A DNA stretch of 64,000 bases from Chryseobacterium sp. JUb7 (GCF_024806495.1 NZ_JANUFF010000008.1:124001-188000); one strand, 5' to 3'. Shown: positions 48,495 to 57,355, counted from the stretch's first letter. Translations and numbers: made by a program. The notes: generated from the letters alone by a model not told the origin.

Positions 48495-48529
48495 AATTTA
48501 TGAGTCTGAGAAGGTTGCCTGTTTATAGA

Positions 48530-48620
48530 TTCGGGTAGCGTAGCGTATCCTATCGTTAAGATGCCTGGTTTCTCGATGCAAAATTCTTTTCAGCCATATT
48601 GCAGCCAATTTCTACCCGAA
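48530..48620. repeat. 9-bp inverted repeat flanking a 73-bp spacer
   Basis: TTCGGGTAG (48530-48538) is the reverse complement of CTACCCGAA (48612-48620). The gap between DUF1294 and the PfpI gene otherwise shows nothing. The AGCGTAGCGTATCC stretch looks unlike the AT-rich surroundings; possibly a small repeat-element remnant. Confidence 0.3.
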
Positions 48621-48740
48621 CTTACGAAGTTTGAGATTGACGACTTTTTGAGTATTTAACAAAATTTATATACCACATTAAACTCGCTCGGCATCATATT
48701 TTCTTTTGATAATACTTAGAAACACCAAAATATCAATATT

Positions 48741-49289
48741 ATGTCAAAAAAAATCGCCATTCTGGCAACACACGGTTTCGAAGAAAGTGAATTATCATCA
48801 CCAAAAGAGTATCTGGAGCAGCAGGGCTGGACAGCACATATCATCAGTCCGGAATCAGGAACGATTAAAGCTTGGACCGAAAAAGACTGGGGCAAAGACT
48901 ACAACGTAGACAAAACATTAGACGAAGTTTCAGCTTCTGAATATCATGCATTGGTTTTGCCGGGTGGAGTAATCAACCCAGACCAGTTGAGAACCAACGA
49001 AAAAGCATTGGATTTTGTGAGAGATTTTTTCAGGCAGCAAAAACCGGTGGCTGCCATTTGTCACGGACCACAAATTTTAATTAATGCCGAAGTAGTGGAA
49101 GGAAGAAATTTAACTTCGGTAAATTCCATCAGTAAAGATCTGAAGAATGCCGGAGCCCATTGGGAAGATAGCGAAGTAGTTGTTGATAACGGGTTAGTTA
49201 CGAGCAGAACACCAAAAGATTTACCCGCTTTTAATGCTAAAATGGTCGAAGAAATTAAAGAAGGCAAACACGAAGAGCAGACGCTGTAA
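48741..49289 (+). CDS. PfpI/DJ-1-family type 1 glutamine amidotransferase-like protein
   Basis: 182-residue cytoplasmic protein. Nucleophile elbow with C107 in PVAAICHGPQIL and the following histidine are conserved, as is the active-site Glu region (THGFEESELSSPKEYLEQQG). This is the YhbO/PfpI class, variously described as stress chaperone, deglycase or peptidase; the actual activity is debated and cannot be decided here. Monocistronic, with a terminator at 49313. Confidence 0.9.
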   Translation: MSKKIAILATHGFEESELSSPKEYLEQQGWTAHIISPESGTIKAWTEKDWGKDYNVDKTLDEVSASEYHALVLPGGVINPDQLRTNEKALDFVRDFFRQQKPVAAICHGPQILINAEVVEGRNLTSVNSISKDLKNAGAHWEDSEVVVDNGLVTSRTPKDLPAFNAKMVEEIKEGKHEEQTL

Positions 49290-49312
49290 TTTTTAATTTT
49301 ACAAAATAATCA

Positions 49313-49347
49313 GGGGTTTGAGTTGAAAAACTTAAACCTTTTTTTTA
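49313..49347 (+). terminator. Rho-independent terminator of the PfpI gene
   Basis: GGTTTGAGTT (49315-49324) pairs with AACTTAAACC (49329-49338) with one mismatch, loop GAAA, followed by T8. Confidence 0.8.
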
Positions 49348-49468
49348 TTCTGAATATCTCTGTATTAAGTCCTTATAACAGGCTATTTCCTGAGGATTTT
49401 TAATAACCTTCTCATTATGAAATTGTTAAATATTACATAATCTTTTTAATTAATTCATTTAAAATCAC

Positions 49469-49476
49469 TATTTTTG
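49469..49476 (+). promoter_or_regulatory. -7 box TATTTTTG of typA, in an extended motif
   Basis: AAAATCACTATTTTTGCACCC precedes typA with ATG about 19 bp beyond the box. The same 21-bp string with one change (TATC for TATT) precedes ychF at 55855-55875. No -33 TTG at normal spacing. Confidence 0.65.
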
Positions 49477-49494
49477 CACCCGTAAAAATCCTAT

Positions 49495-51303
49495 ATGCAA
49501 AACATTAGAAATATTGCGATTATCGCACACGTTGACCACGGGAAGACGACTTTGGTTGACAAAATCATTCACGCTACCAATATTTTCAGAGAAAATCAGG
49601 AGAGTGGAGAATTAATTATGGATAACAATGATCTTGAAAGAGAAAGAGGGATCACGATCTTATCCAAGAATATTTCTGTTACTTATAAAGACACAAAAAT
49701 TAACGTAATCGATACTCCTGGTCACGCCGATTTCGGTGGTGAGGTAGAAAGAGTATTGAAAATGGCAGATGGGGTTATTTTGTTGGTGGATGCGTTCGAA
49801 GGACCAATGCCACAGACAAGATTCGTACTTCAGAAAGCTTTGGAACTAGGTTTAAGACCATTGGTTGTTATCAATAAAGTAGATAAACCAAACTGTCGTC
49901 CGGATGAAGTTCACGATCAGGTATTTGATTTATTCTTCAACTTGGAGGCTACTGAAGAGCAATTGGATTTCCCAACGTTCTACGGTTCTTCTAAGCAAGG
50001 ATGGTTCAATACTTCATTGGAACAGACTGAAGATATTTTACCATTATTAGACGGAATTCTACAGTATGTTCCTGAACCGAAGGTAGAAGAAGGAACTTTG
50101 CAGATGCAGATCGTTTCTTTAGATTTCTCTTCTTTCTTAGGAAGAATTGCAATCGGAAAAGTGATCAGAGGTGAAATCAAAGAATCTCAATGGATCGGAT
50201 TGGCACAAGCTGACGGAAAAGTATTAAAAGGTAAAGTGAAAGAACTTTATGTTTTTGAAGGACTAGGAAAGAAAAAAGTTACTGAAGTAAAAGCAGGTGA
50301 TATCTGTGCTGTTGTAGGTTTTGATGCCTTCCAGATCGGTGATTCTTTCGTAGATCTTGAAAATCCTGAACCATTGCCAAGAACTGCAATTGATGAGCCT
50401 ACGTTGAACATGACGTTCTCTATCAACAATTCACCTTTCTTCGGTAAAGATGGTAAGTATGTAACTTCAAATCACTTAAAAGAAAGATTAACGAAAGAAT
50501 TAGAGAAAAACCTAGCATTAAGAGTTCAGCAGACTGATGATGCAAACACTTTCTTGGTATTCGGTAGAGGTATTCTTCACTTGTCAGTTTTGATTGAAAC
50601 AATGAGAAGAGAAGGTTACGAAATGACGATTGGTCAGCCTCAAGTTATTTTGAGAGAAGACGAAAATGGTCAAAAATTGGAGCCTTATGAATCTTTAGTT
50701 GTAGATGTTCCTGAAGAATATGCTTCAAGAGTGATCGATTTGGCAACTCAGAGAAAAGGTGACCTTCACATTATGGAAACTAAAGGTGAAATGCAACACA
50801 TGGAATTCGAAATTCCTTCAAGAGGTTTGATCGGATTGCGTTCTCAAATGTTGACTGCTACTGCTGGTGAAGCTATTATGGCACACCGTTTCACAGAATA
50901 CAAGCCTTTCAAAGGTGCTATTCCTGGAAGAAGTAATGGAGTATTGATCAGCAAAACTCAAGGTCCGGCTACAGAATATTCTATCGCGAAATTGCAGGAT
51001 AGAGGTAAGTTCTATGTTGATCCGGGTGAGGAGATCTATGCAGGTATGGTAATTGGTGAGCAAAATAAGCCAGGTGACTTAGTAGTAAACATTGTGGAAG
51101 CAAAACAATTGAACAACATGCGTGCTTCTGGAAAAGATAAAGATACCGGAGTTGCTCCAAAAATCTTATTCTCTCTTGAAGAATGTATGGAATATATCCA
51201 GGCTGATGAAGCGATTGAGGTGACTCCAAACTTTATCCGTATGAGAAAGAAAATCCTTTCTGAAGAAGAAAGAAAAAGAATGGATAGAGGAGCAAAAGCT
51301 TAA
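49495..51303 (+). CDS. typA: ribosome-associated translational GTPase TypA/BipA
   Basis: 602 residues, full length. G1 AHVDHGKTTL, switch region RERGITILSKN, G3 DTPGHADFGGEVER and G4 VINKVDKPN are all present, followed by EF-G-like domains II/III/V and the BipA C-terminal domain (EYSIAKLQDRGKFYVDPGEE, KILFSLEECMEYIQADEAIE). Supports ribosome assembly and stress translation. Own promoter box at 49469 and terminator at 51326. Confidence 0.97.
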   Translation: MQNIRNIAIIAHVDHGKTTLVDKIIHATNIFRENQESGELIMDNNDLERERGITILSKNISVTYKDTKINVIDTPGHADFGGEVERVLKMADGVILLVDAFEGPMPQTRFVLQKALELGLRPLVVINKVDKPNCRPDEVHDQVFDLFFNLEATEEQLDFPTFYGSSKQGWFNTSLEQTEDILPLLDGILQYVPEPKVEEGTLQMQIVSLDFSSFLGRIAIGKVIRGEIKESQWIGLAQADGKVLKGKVKELYVFEGLGKKKVTEVKAGDICAVVGFDAFQIGDSFVDLENPEPLPRTAIDEPTLNMTFSINNSPFFGKDGKYVTSNHLKERLTKELEKNLALRVQQTDDANTFLVFGRGILHLSVLIETMRREGYEMTIGQPQVILREDENGQKLEPYESLVVDVPEEYASRVIDLATQRKGDLHIMETKGEMQHMEFEIPSRGLIGLRSQMLTATAGEAIMAHRFTEYKPFKGAIPGRSNGVLISKTQGPATEYSIAKLQDRGKFYVDPGEEIYAGMVIGEQNKPGDLVVNIVEAKQLNNMRASGKDKDTGVAPKILFSLEECMEYIQADEAIEVTPNFIRMRKKILSEEERKRMDRGAKA

Positions 51304-51325
51304 TTCAATTCTTATATATAAACTT

Positions 51326-51354
51326 AAAGTCCTGATTTTTTCAGGACTTTTTTA
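51326..51354 (+). terminator. Rho-independent terminator of typA
   Basis: AAAGTCCTGA (51326-51335) pairs perfectly with TCAGGACTTT (51341-51350), loop T5, followed by TTT. Confidence 0.85.
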
Positions 51355-51514
51355 TTTGTGTTTATTAAAATTATAGGAAGTTATAATTTTGATGAATAAA
51401 ATTTTTATTTTGATTTAAATGTAATTTGTTAATTTTATTGTTATTTAATCAATCATATTTATTTATGATGGTGTTTTGTTTAATTTTTGTTTATTAATTT
51501 TAAAATCACACAAG

Positions 51515-52753
51515 ATGGAAAATAATATTAAAAGCAGACTTTTAATAAGCGCTACGTCCAAAAAACAAATTGAAAAACAATATATTTTAGTAGGATTAGG
51601 ACCTCATGCAAAGCGCATTTATTATCCTTTTCTGGAAAAATATCAAAAGAAATACGGAATTAAATTACGATTACTGATAGAACTTGACTCTCAGCAGAGC
51701 AGTATTAATAAGTTTATCATATCACGATCTTTAAAACCTGAAGAAATTTTTTTAATTAAAGATAATATTAAAAATAGATTAGGTAGGGTTTTAGAAAACA
51801 ACCTCTTAAAAAGACTTGACGATTTGATAAGTAAAGAAAATATTGATGGTATTATAATCTCAACAGAGCCAAAATCGCACAAGATTTATGCAGACTGGGC
51901 CATGAAAAACAATATTAATATTCTGATGGATAAACCTATTACTGCTCCCGTTGATCCTATTACGAAACCTGCGTCTGCCAGAAAAATATATTCCGATTAT
52001 CAGGACCTGAAAAATAGAAAACAAAACTCAAAGTCAAGGTTTTATATTGTCTGTCAAAGGAGAAATCATAAAGGTTTTAGCTTGGTTAAAGATTATCTGC
52101 AAAAGTTTGTTGATGAATTTCAAATACCGATTTCATACATCGGAATCTATCATTCTGACGGAACATGGAATCTTCCGCATGAATTTGAAAAAGAAAATCA
52201 TCCCTATAAATACGGTTATGGAAAATTAATGCATTCCGGTTACCATTGCGTGGATTTATTTGCATGGATCTCTGAGGTTAACAATTCCTTGAAAGACAGA
52301 AAAGCCAATTCTGCAAAAATCTATACCTCAAAATTCCTCCCGAATGATTTTTTTAACCAACTTAATATTAAAAACTATAAAAATTTCTTTGGAAATACTG
52401 AAATACAAAAGTTCTATGAAAATTATGACAGAAATGACTATGAAAAATATGGTGAAATTGATGCTTACATTTTAGGGCAGTTAATGCAGGATCAGAATGT
52501 AATAACTACAGCCTCTATAATTTTACAGCAAAATACATTTTCAAGAAGAGCATGGTTTGATCTGCCTGAAGATACTTATAAGGGGAATGGCAGGCTGCGG
52601 CACGAAAGAGTGAACATTCATGTCTCACAATTCCTGAATATCCAGATACATTCTTATCAATCCTACGAAGCAGGACATAAAGATATAGACATCGAAGGAG
52701 TAGGAAACGAAGATCATTTTGATATATATATATTTTTAGGAACAGTAAAGTGA
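51515..52753 (+). CDS. Gfo/Idh/MocA-like oxidoreductase, apparently truncated by a frameshift
   Basis: Rossmann-fold NAD(P)-dependent oxidoreductase-like protein. Start at ATG 51515 (MENNIKSRLL); a frame-open TTG-type start at 51476 is poorly placed. N-terminal nucleotide site QYILVGLGPHAKRIYYPFLE, then NIDGIIISTEPKSHKIYADW and the family lysine-proline NINILMDKPITAP, with a catalytic-domain stretch GKLMHSGYHCVDLFAWI. Substrate unknown. The reading frame stops at 52751 directly after a (AT)n-T5 tract. The next frame continues with a plausible C-terminus (RNSKVIGGKSFEKISIGESM), so the original protein was probably about 495 residues. Confidence 0.7.
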   Translation: MENNIKSRLLISATSKKQIEKQYILVGLGPHAKRIYYPFLEKYQKKYGIKLRLLIELDSQQSSINKFIISRSLKPEEIFLIKDNIKNRLGRVLENNLLKRLDDLISKENIDGIIISTEPKSHKIYADWAMKNNINILMDKPITAPVDPITKPASARKIYSDYQDLKNRKQNSKSRFYIVCQRRNHKGFSLVKDYLQKFVDEFQIPISYIGIYHSDGTWNLPHEFEKENHPYKYGYGKLMHSGYHCVDLFAWISEVNNSLKDRKANSAKIYTSKFLPNDFFNQLNIKNYKNFFGNTEIQKFYENYDRNDYEKYGEIDAYILGQLMQDQNVITTASIILQQNTFSRRAWFDLPEDTYKGNGRLRHERVNIHVSQFLNIQIHSYQSYEAGHKDIDIEGVGNEDHFDIYIFLGTVK

Positions 52754-53001
52754 TTGGCGGTAAGTCCTTTGAAAAAATATCTATTGGAGAGTCGATGAAA
52801 AAAGAAAATTTGGAGGATAAACATTATCTGGGGCACAATGAAAAAGGGCGTGAAGCGACTCTGGTGAATTTTTTAAAAGATAAATCTGATAATTCTGAAT
52901 TTGAAAATCATGAGCTGACAAATAAGTTGCTGTCAAATATTTATTTATCAATGGCAAAAGAATTTTGTTCAGGGAATTCGCAGTTAACTTTTCGGTTATA
53001 A
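52750..53001 (+). CDS. probable C-terminal part of the same oxidoreductase in the -1 frame
   Basis: In this frame, codons from 52738 read RNSKVIGGKSFEKISIGESM and continue to the stop at 52999-53001 (SNIYLSMAKEFCSGNSQLTF). It is joined to the upstream gene by the GTGA overlap at 52750. It could be a separate 83-aa protein from GTG 52750 or a 68-aa one from ATG 52795. Reading smoothly across the T5 tract by one base favours a single split gene. Confidence 0.55.
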   Translation: MIGGKSFEKISIGESMKKENLEDKHYLGHNEKGREATLVNFLKDKSDNSEFENHELTNKLLSNIYLSMAKEFCSGNSQLTFRL

Positions 53002-53135
53002 TACAAAGCCGTAAGAGGAAAAGTAAAAAGATATTTGACCTTAAAAAAGCGTCGGAAAGATTCTTTTTATGAAAAAAATATTTAAAAACTAATTTTATTC
53101 TAGTATCTTTTGAAAATAAAAAAAATAATTTAAAG

Positions 53136-53143
53136 TAGTTTTG
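53136..53143 (+). promoter_or_regulatory. -7-like box TAGTTTTG before the GHL10 lipoprotein gene
   Basis: Matches TAnnTTTG, with TTTG 23 bp upstream (53109-53112). If used, transcription would begin almost at the ATG (53150), giving a nearly leaderless mRNA. An alternative imperfect box (TATCTTTTG, 53104-53112) would give a leader of about 30 nt. Confidence 0.35.
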
Positions 53144-53149
53144 CAAACT

Positions 53150-54760
53150 ATGAGAGTGAACAAATTAAAGCTTATTGTTTTATTGGGAATTTTTGCATCA
53201 TACACAAGTTGTTCTGTTCAGAACAATACCGTGAAAACGACAAATCCCGTTAAAAATTCGACAAAGCCGAATAATGATACTACAAAGCCAAAAGAACAGG
53301 CTGGAACCACAAAACCTGCAGTAACAAATCCAGCTGAAGAAGTCTTCAGAACAACGCTTCCTGAAATAAAAAGAGAATTTCGTGGAGCATGGATTGCAAG
53401 TGTTGCCAATATCAACTGGCCTTCAAAGAATACTTTAACTGTTGATCAGCAAAAAGCTGAAGCCATCAGTATGCTCGATATGCTGAAAGATAACAATTTC
53501 AATGCTGTTATTTTCCAGATCAGACCTTCTGCGGACGCTTTATATACAAGTAATATCGAGCCCTGGTCTTATTTTTTGACAGGACAGACGGGGCAGGCTC
53601 CCTATCCGAATTATGATCCGTTACAGTTTTGGATCGATGAAGCGCATAAAAGAGGTCTTGAACTTCATGTGTGGCTAAATCCCTACAGAGCGCATCATAC
53701 GGGTGGCGGGGCAGTGACAAGCCAATCGATGGTTAATAAACTTTCAGATATTGTTGTAAGACTGAAAAATGGAACCTACTGGTTTGATCCGGCAAACCCG
53801 AAAACTCAGGGACATGTTTCTAATGTAGTGAAAGATATTGTAAAAAGATATGATATTGATGCTGTGCATTTTGATGATTATTTCTATCCTTATGCCACTT
53901 ACAATAAAGGGGCCGACTTTCCGGATAATACTACCTGGAACGCCTATGTAAGCAGCGGTGGGACATTGTCAAGAGCCGACTGGAGAAGAGATAACGTCAA
54001 TAAATTTGTCGAAAGAATTTATAAAGAAATCCACGCCGAAAAAAATAACGTAAGATTCGGAATCAGTCCATTTGGAATATGGAAGCCGGGATACCCGACA
54101 GGAGTAGTCGGATCTTCTCAATATGATGAGCTGTATGCAGATGCCAAATTGTGGCTTAATAAAGGCTGGGTTGATTATTTTTCTCCACAGCTTTACTGGC
54201 CGATTGATTCTAAAGGTCAGCCCTTTGAAGCTCTCTTAAACTGGTGGAAATCCGAAAATACGATGAACCGTCATCTTTGGCCGGGTTTAAATACAGTTGA
54301 AGTTAAAACTTCAGATCGTCCAACTGAAATTAAAAATCAGATTGAAATTTCAAGACAGATTCTCGGAAAAGATGCGGGAGAAATTCATTGGAGTATTGCA
54401 GGATTAACGAAAAACCCGAACATGCTTCCTACCTTAAAAAACGGACCTTATAAAGAAAAAGTATTGGTTCCTAAGACTCCCTGGATAAAAACAGTTCCTT
54501 TACAGACCCCAACCTTATTTACCAATGACAATGGCAGCTTTGTTCAGGCCAGCTGGAGCAATAAAAATATAAAAGATGTTTTCCAATGGGTACTTTTCAC
54601 TCAGTATAACGGAGTTTGGGAAACAGAAATTTTAACTCTTGATCAGCTATCCAGAGATATTCCTAAGTTTAAAGACGGAAAAAAATTAAGTGGAATAGCT
54701 ATTAAAGCTACCGACAGATTAGGAAATGAAAGTGATTATATAGCGAAAAAAGTAAAATAA
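53150..54760 (+). CDS. GHL10-family (glycosyl hydrolase-like 10) lipoprotein
   Basis: 536 residues from ATG 53150. Lipoprotein signal with lipobox SYTSC, a Thr/Lys/Pro-rich linker to about residue 65, then a TIM-barrel domain of the YngK/DUF187 type (REFRGAWIASVANINWPSKN, FNAVIFQIRPSADALYTSNI, GLELHVWLNPYRAHHTGG, IDAVHFDDYFYPYATY, FGISPFGIWKPGYPTG, WVDYFSPQLYWPI), and a C-terminal Fn3-like region. The DDYF acidic pair and nearby E residues are catalytic candidates. Relatives act on peptidoglycan- or glycosaminoglycan-like polymers; the substrate here is not known. Confidence 0.9.
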   Translation: MRVNKLKLIVLLGIFASYTSCSVQNNTVKTTNPVKNSTKPNNDTTKPKEQAGTTKPAVTNPAEEVFRTTLPEIKREFRGAWIASVANINWPSKNTLTVDQQKAEAISMLDMLKDNNFNAVIFQIRPSADALYTSNIEPWSYFLTGQTGQAPYPNYDPLQFWIDEAHKRGLELHVWLNPYRAHHTGGGAVTSQSMVNKLSDIVVRLKNGTYWFDPANPKTQGHVSNVVKDIVKRYDIDAVHFDDYFYPYATYNKGADFPDNTTWNAYVSSGGTLSRADWRRDNVNKFVERIYKEIHAEKNNVRFGISPFGIWKPGYPTGVVGSSQYDELYADAKLWLNKGWVDYFSPQLYWPIDSKGQPFEALLNWWKSENTMNRHLWPGLNTVEVKTSDRPTEIKNQIEISRQILGKDAGEIHWSIAGLTKNPNMLPTLKNGPYKEKVLVPKTPWIKTVPLQTPTLFTNDNGSFVQASWSNKNIKDVFQWVLFTQYNGVWETEILTLDQLSRDIPKFKDGKKLSGIAIKATDRLGNESDYIAKKVK

Positions 54761-54787
54761 CTAATTTCTGCGAGATCTTAAAATAAT

Positions 54788-54816
54788 AAACCCAGCTCAT
54801 CAAGAGCTGGGTTTTT
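54788..54816 (+). terminator. Rho-independent terminator of the GHL10 gene
   Basis: CCCAGCTC (54791-54798) pairs perfectly with GAGCTGGG (54804-54811), loop ATCAA, T5 follows. Confidence 0.9.
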
Positions 54817-54842
54817 GTATGTCTCAACTGCAAACTTTGTCC

Positions 54843-55016
54843 TTAATTACTCAAATTAAAGCAATCTAAATTGGGACAAAGTAATACCTGAACTTCAGTA
54901 AGATTAAGCAGTCCGGAATCTGCCAGTGTACAGAGAAGTTTGCATACAGGATCCAGTAATCCACCTCCAGAAACGGTTTTAAGCTCATTTCTGTCTAATT
55001 TTTTTAAATTTTTCAT
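54843..55016 (-). CDS. double-glycine-leader peptide (bacteriocin-like), divergent member
   Basis: 57 residues. Leader MKNLKKLDRNELKTVSGGG is followed by a hydrophobic core with four cysteines (PVCKLLC near the start, LLCPNLDC near the end). The leader shares MKN-L-KKLDR-ELKxVSGG with the three peptides at 57.2-57.9 kb, so export and cleavage by a C39-peptidase ABC transporter is likely; no such transporter is in the window. ATG at 55016 and a clear stop TTA at 54843. Too small for most gene finders. The remaining ~210 bp to ferritin show no further feature. Confidence 0.75.
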   Translation of the reverse strand: MKNLKKLDRNELKTVSGGGLLDPVCKLLCTLADSGLLNLTEVQVLLCPNLDCFNLSN

Positions 55017-55228
55017 GATAATAATTTTTTGTTTGGTTAATACTATCCTAAAATAGGAATAATTGCAATAAATACAGGTTTTTTATTTTAGAATAACTAT
55101 AAATTATTAATTTAAAACAATGTAATTCAATAAATTATAAATGGTATTCGGGTGTTTTCATTGAAATTAAAAATATTCTCGGAATCATTTTTGTATCATT
55201 ATCTGTAATCACACAAAAAATATACATT

Positions 55229-55780
55229 ATGAATACTAAAAGACTTTCCGACACTATGGAAAAAGCATTAAGTGACCAAATGAATAAAGAAATTTTAGCG
55301 TCACACGTTTTTCTATCTTACGGAATTTGGGCAGATGACAAAGGCTATCAGGGAATTGCGAATTTCCTTTACAGACATGCGCAGGAAGAAAGAAATCACT
55401 CCATTAAATTCATGGAATATGTGTTAAACAGAGGTGGAAAGCCCAAAGTAGATGCTATCCCGGCCCCGCCAAAAGATCCGGAATCTTTATCTGCGTGTTT
55501 TGACGGTGTTTTTAAGCATGAAGTCGATAACACAACCTCGATTTACAGGCTGGTAGATCTTGCTTTAGAAGAAAAAGACTGGGCAACATGGAATTTTATG
55601 CAGTGGTTTGTTCAGGAACAGATTGAAGAAGAAACATTAGCTCAAAACTTAATTGACAAACTGAAAATTGCAGGTGGAGACCGTGCTACGGATGAATCAT
55701 TATTTACTTTAGATAAAACTCTGCAGGAAGCACCCAACGATGTTCCGCTGGCTCAGGAAGCTACAGGTGCAAATCCTTAA
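55229..55780 (+). CDS. ferritin-like iron-storage protein
   Basis: 183-residue four-helix ferritin. Diiron ligands are visible as E21 (MNKEILASHVF), then E54 and H57 (HAQEERNHSIKF), and the second-half Glu/Gln (HEVDNTTSIYRL; WFVQEQIEEETLA). The bacterial non-heme ferritin (Ftn) pattern is clear, with a C-terminal extension after ~165 that is Ala/Pro-rich. Stores iron as a ferric core in the cytoplasm. Confidence 0.93.
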   Translation: MNTKRLSDTMEKALSDQMNKEILASHVFLSYGIWADDKGYQGIANFLYRHAQEERNHSIKFMEYVLNRGGKPKVDAIPAPPKDPESLSACFDGVFKHEVDNTTSIYRLVDLALEEKDWATWNFMQWFVQEQIEEETLAQNLIDKLKIAGGDRATDESLFTLDKTLQEAPNDVPLAQEATGANP

Positions 55781-55861
55781 ATCTAAATAATACAACTCAA
55801 ATTATAAAATCTGTCAGAATATTGGCAGATTTTTTTATTATGAATCTCCCTTTAAAATCAC

Positions 55862-55869
55862 TATCTTTG
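55862..55869 (+). promoter_or_regulatory. -7 box TATCTTTG of ychF, in an extended motif
   Basis: AAAATCACTATCTTTGCACCC at 55855-55875 nearly duplicates the typA promoter (49462-49482). The ATG of ychF is at 55959, giving a leader of about 80 nt. Confidence 0.65.
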
Positions 55870-55958
55870 CACCCTCATAATTCAAGGTTTTATATTCAGC
55901 GTTTAAAGCCGCGAAAACCTTGAATGAAAATTGAACTTTAAACTTTGAATTTTACAAT

Positions 55959-57050
55959 ATGAAATGTGGAATCGTAGGCTTACCAAATGTAGGTAAATCA
56001 ACTCTTTTTAACTGCTTGAGCAACGCAAAAGCTCAATCAGCAAACTATCCTTTCTGTACAATCGAACCCAACTTAGGAACAGTTTCTGTACCTGACCAAA
56101 GATTGTTTGAATTGGAAAAAATTGTAAAACCGGAGAGAGTTTTACCGGCTGTTGTTGAGATTGTTGATATTGCAGGTCTTGTAAAAGGAGCAAGTAAAGG
56201 AGAAGGTTTAGGAAACCAATTCTTGGCAAATATTCGTGAATGTGAAGCTATTATTCATGTTTTAAGATGTTTCGACAATGGAAATATCGTTCACGTTGAA
56301 GGTTCTGTAGATCCGATGAGAGATAAAGAAATCATCGATATTGAACTTCAGTTGAAAGATTTGGAAACTGTTGGAAAAGCAGTTGAAAAAGCTAAAAAGT
56401 TCATTAAATCCGGGAAGAAAGACGATATTTTAACTTATGAAACCCTTCAGAATCTTCAGAAATTCTTAGAAGACGGAAAAAATGCAAGAGAATTTGCAGT
56501 GGATGATTTTGCAAAATCTGTGATTGAAGAGGTTCAGCTTTTAACCAATAAGCCTGTTCTTTACGTTTGTAATGTGGATGAAAATTCGATTAAAAACGGA
56601 AACGACTGGATTGGTAAGATTGAAGAAATGGCTAAAAATGAGGGCGCAGAAGTTGTTGTTTTAGCGGCTCAGATCGAAGCTGATATCAATGAATTGGAGA
56701 CTTATGAAGAAAGAGAAATTTTCCTTGAAGAACTTGGTCTTACAGAGCCGGGAGTTAACCGTCTGATCAGAAAAGCATACGATTTATTGAAACTTCAGAC
56801 GTATTTTACAGCTGGTGTTAAAGAAGTCAGAGCTTGGACTATCGGACAGGGATGGACTGCTCCTCAGGCTGCAGGAGTGATCCACACAGATTTCGAAAAA
56901 GGATTTATCCGTGCTGAAGTTATTAAGTATGATGACTATATGACTTATGGTTCAGAAGTAAAAATAAAAGAAGCTGGAAAACTTTCTGTGGAGGGCAAAG
57001 AATATATTGTGAAAGATGGTGATATTATGCACTTCAGATTCAATGTATAA
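55959..57050 (+). CDS. ychF: redox-regulated ATPase YchF (OLA1 family)
   Basis: 363 residues, standard length. Obg-class P-loop GIVGLPNVGKSTLFN, DIAGLVKGASKGEGLGNQFL and a divergent G4 NVDEN in VCNVDENSIKN; C-terminal TGS/TGF domain (WTIGQGWTAPQAAGVIHTDF, YGSEVKIKEAGKLSVEGKEY). Binds ATP in preference to GTP and associates with ribosomes. Preceded by the extended TATCTTTGCACCC promoter and followed by a good terminator. Confidence 0.97.
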   Translation: MKCGIVGLPNVGKSTLFNCLSNAKAQSANYPFCTIEPNLGTVSVPDQRLFELEKIVKPERVLPAVVEIVDIAGLVKGASKGEGLGNQFLANIRECEAIIHVLRCFDNGNIVHVEGSVDPMRDKEIIDIELQLKDLETVGKAVEKAKKFIKSGKKDDILTYETLQNLQKFLEDGKNAREFAVDDFAKSVIEEVQLLTNKPVLYVCNVDENSIKNGNDWIGKIEEMAKNEGAEVVVLAAQIEADINELETYEEREIFLEELGLTEPGVNRLIRKAYDLLKLQTYFTAGVKEVRAWTIGQGWTAPQAAGVIHTDFEKGFIRAEVIKYDDYMTYGSEVKIKEAGKLSVEGKEYIVKDGDIMHFRFNV

Positions 57051-57072
57051 AAAATATTAAAGTTAGTTATAT

Positions 57073-57112
57073 AAAAAAACGCTTCCGATGTATTTTGGGA
57101 GCGTTTTTTGCG
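57073..57112 (+). terminator. Rho-independent terminator of ychF
   Basis: ACGCTTCC (57079-57086) pairs with GGGAGCGT (57098-57105) with one G-T wobble, A7 before and T6 after. Confidence 0.8.
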
Positions 57113-57133
57113 TCTGTTATAATTTTAGAGATT

Positions 57134-57172
57134 AAAAAAACGCCACTCAAATCTAATCTGAGTGGCATTTTT
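57134..57172 (-). terminator. Rho-independent terminator of the peptide genes
   Basis: GCCACTCA (57142-57149) pairs perfectly with TGAGTGGC (57159-57166). A-run 57134-57140 on plus gives the T-run on minus, just after the last peptide stop (57194). Confidence 0.85.
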
Positions 57173-57193
57173 GAAAATATTATAAAAGACTTG

Positions 57194-57355
57194 TTATGGT
57201 TCGATTCCAGGTCTGCATTGTAGTTGTGCGCAGCTTATTGAAATTCTTTTGCAACCGCCTGTCATGGGATCAATGCAGTCTAAAAGTCCACCAGTAATGG
57301 CCCGAAGCTGTTTTTTGTTTAGTTTTTTTCCGTTTTGTAAATTTTGATTTTTCAT
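57194..57355 (-). CDS. double-glycine-leader Cys-rich peptide, copy 1
   Basis: 53 residues: leader MKNQNLQNGKKLNKKQLRAI-TGG, then a 30-residue core beginning LLDCIDPMTGG with cysteines at core positions 4, 12, 19 and 24 (SCAQLQCRPG). The leader and GG site are as in bacteriocin-like peptides of Chryseobacterium. 22 bp separate it from the next copy upstream, so the two are co-transcribed. Activity, modification and transporter are not known. Confidence 0.8.
   Translation of the reverse strand: MKNQNLQNGKKLNKKQLRAITGGLLDCIDPMTGGCKRISISCAQLQCRPGIEP

Noticed and set aside
48706..48909. 67-codon frame overlapping the PfpI gene start
   Set aside because: Shadow of the PfpI gene in another frame.
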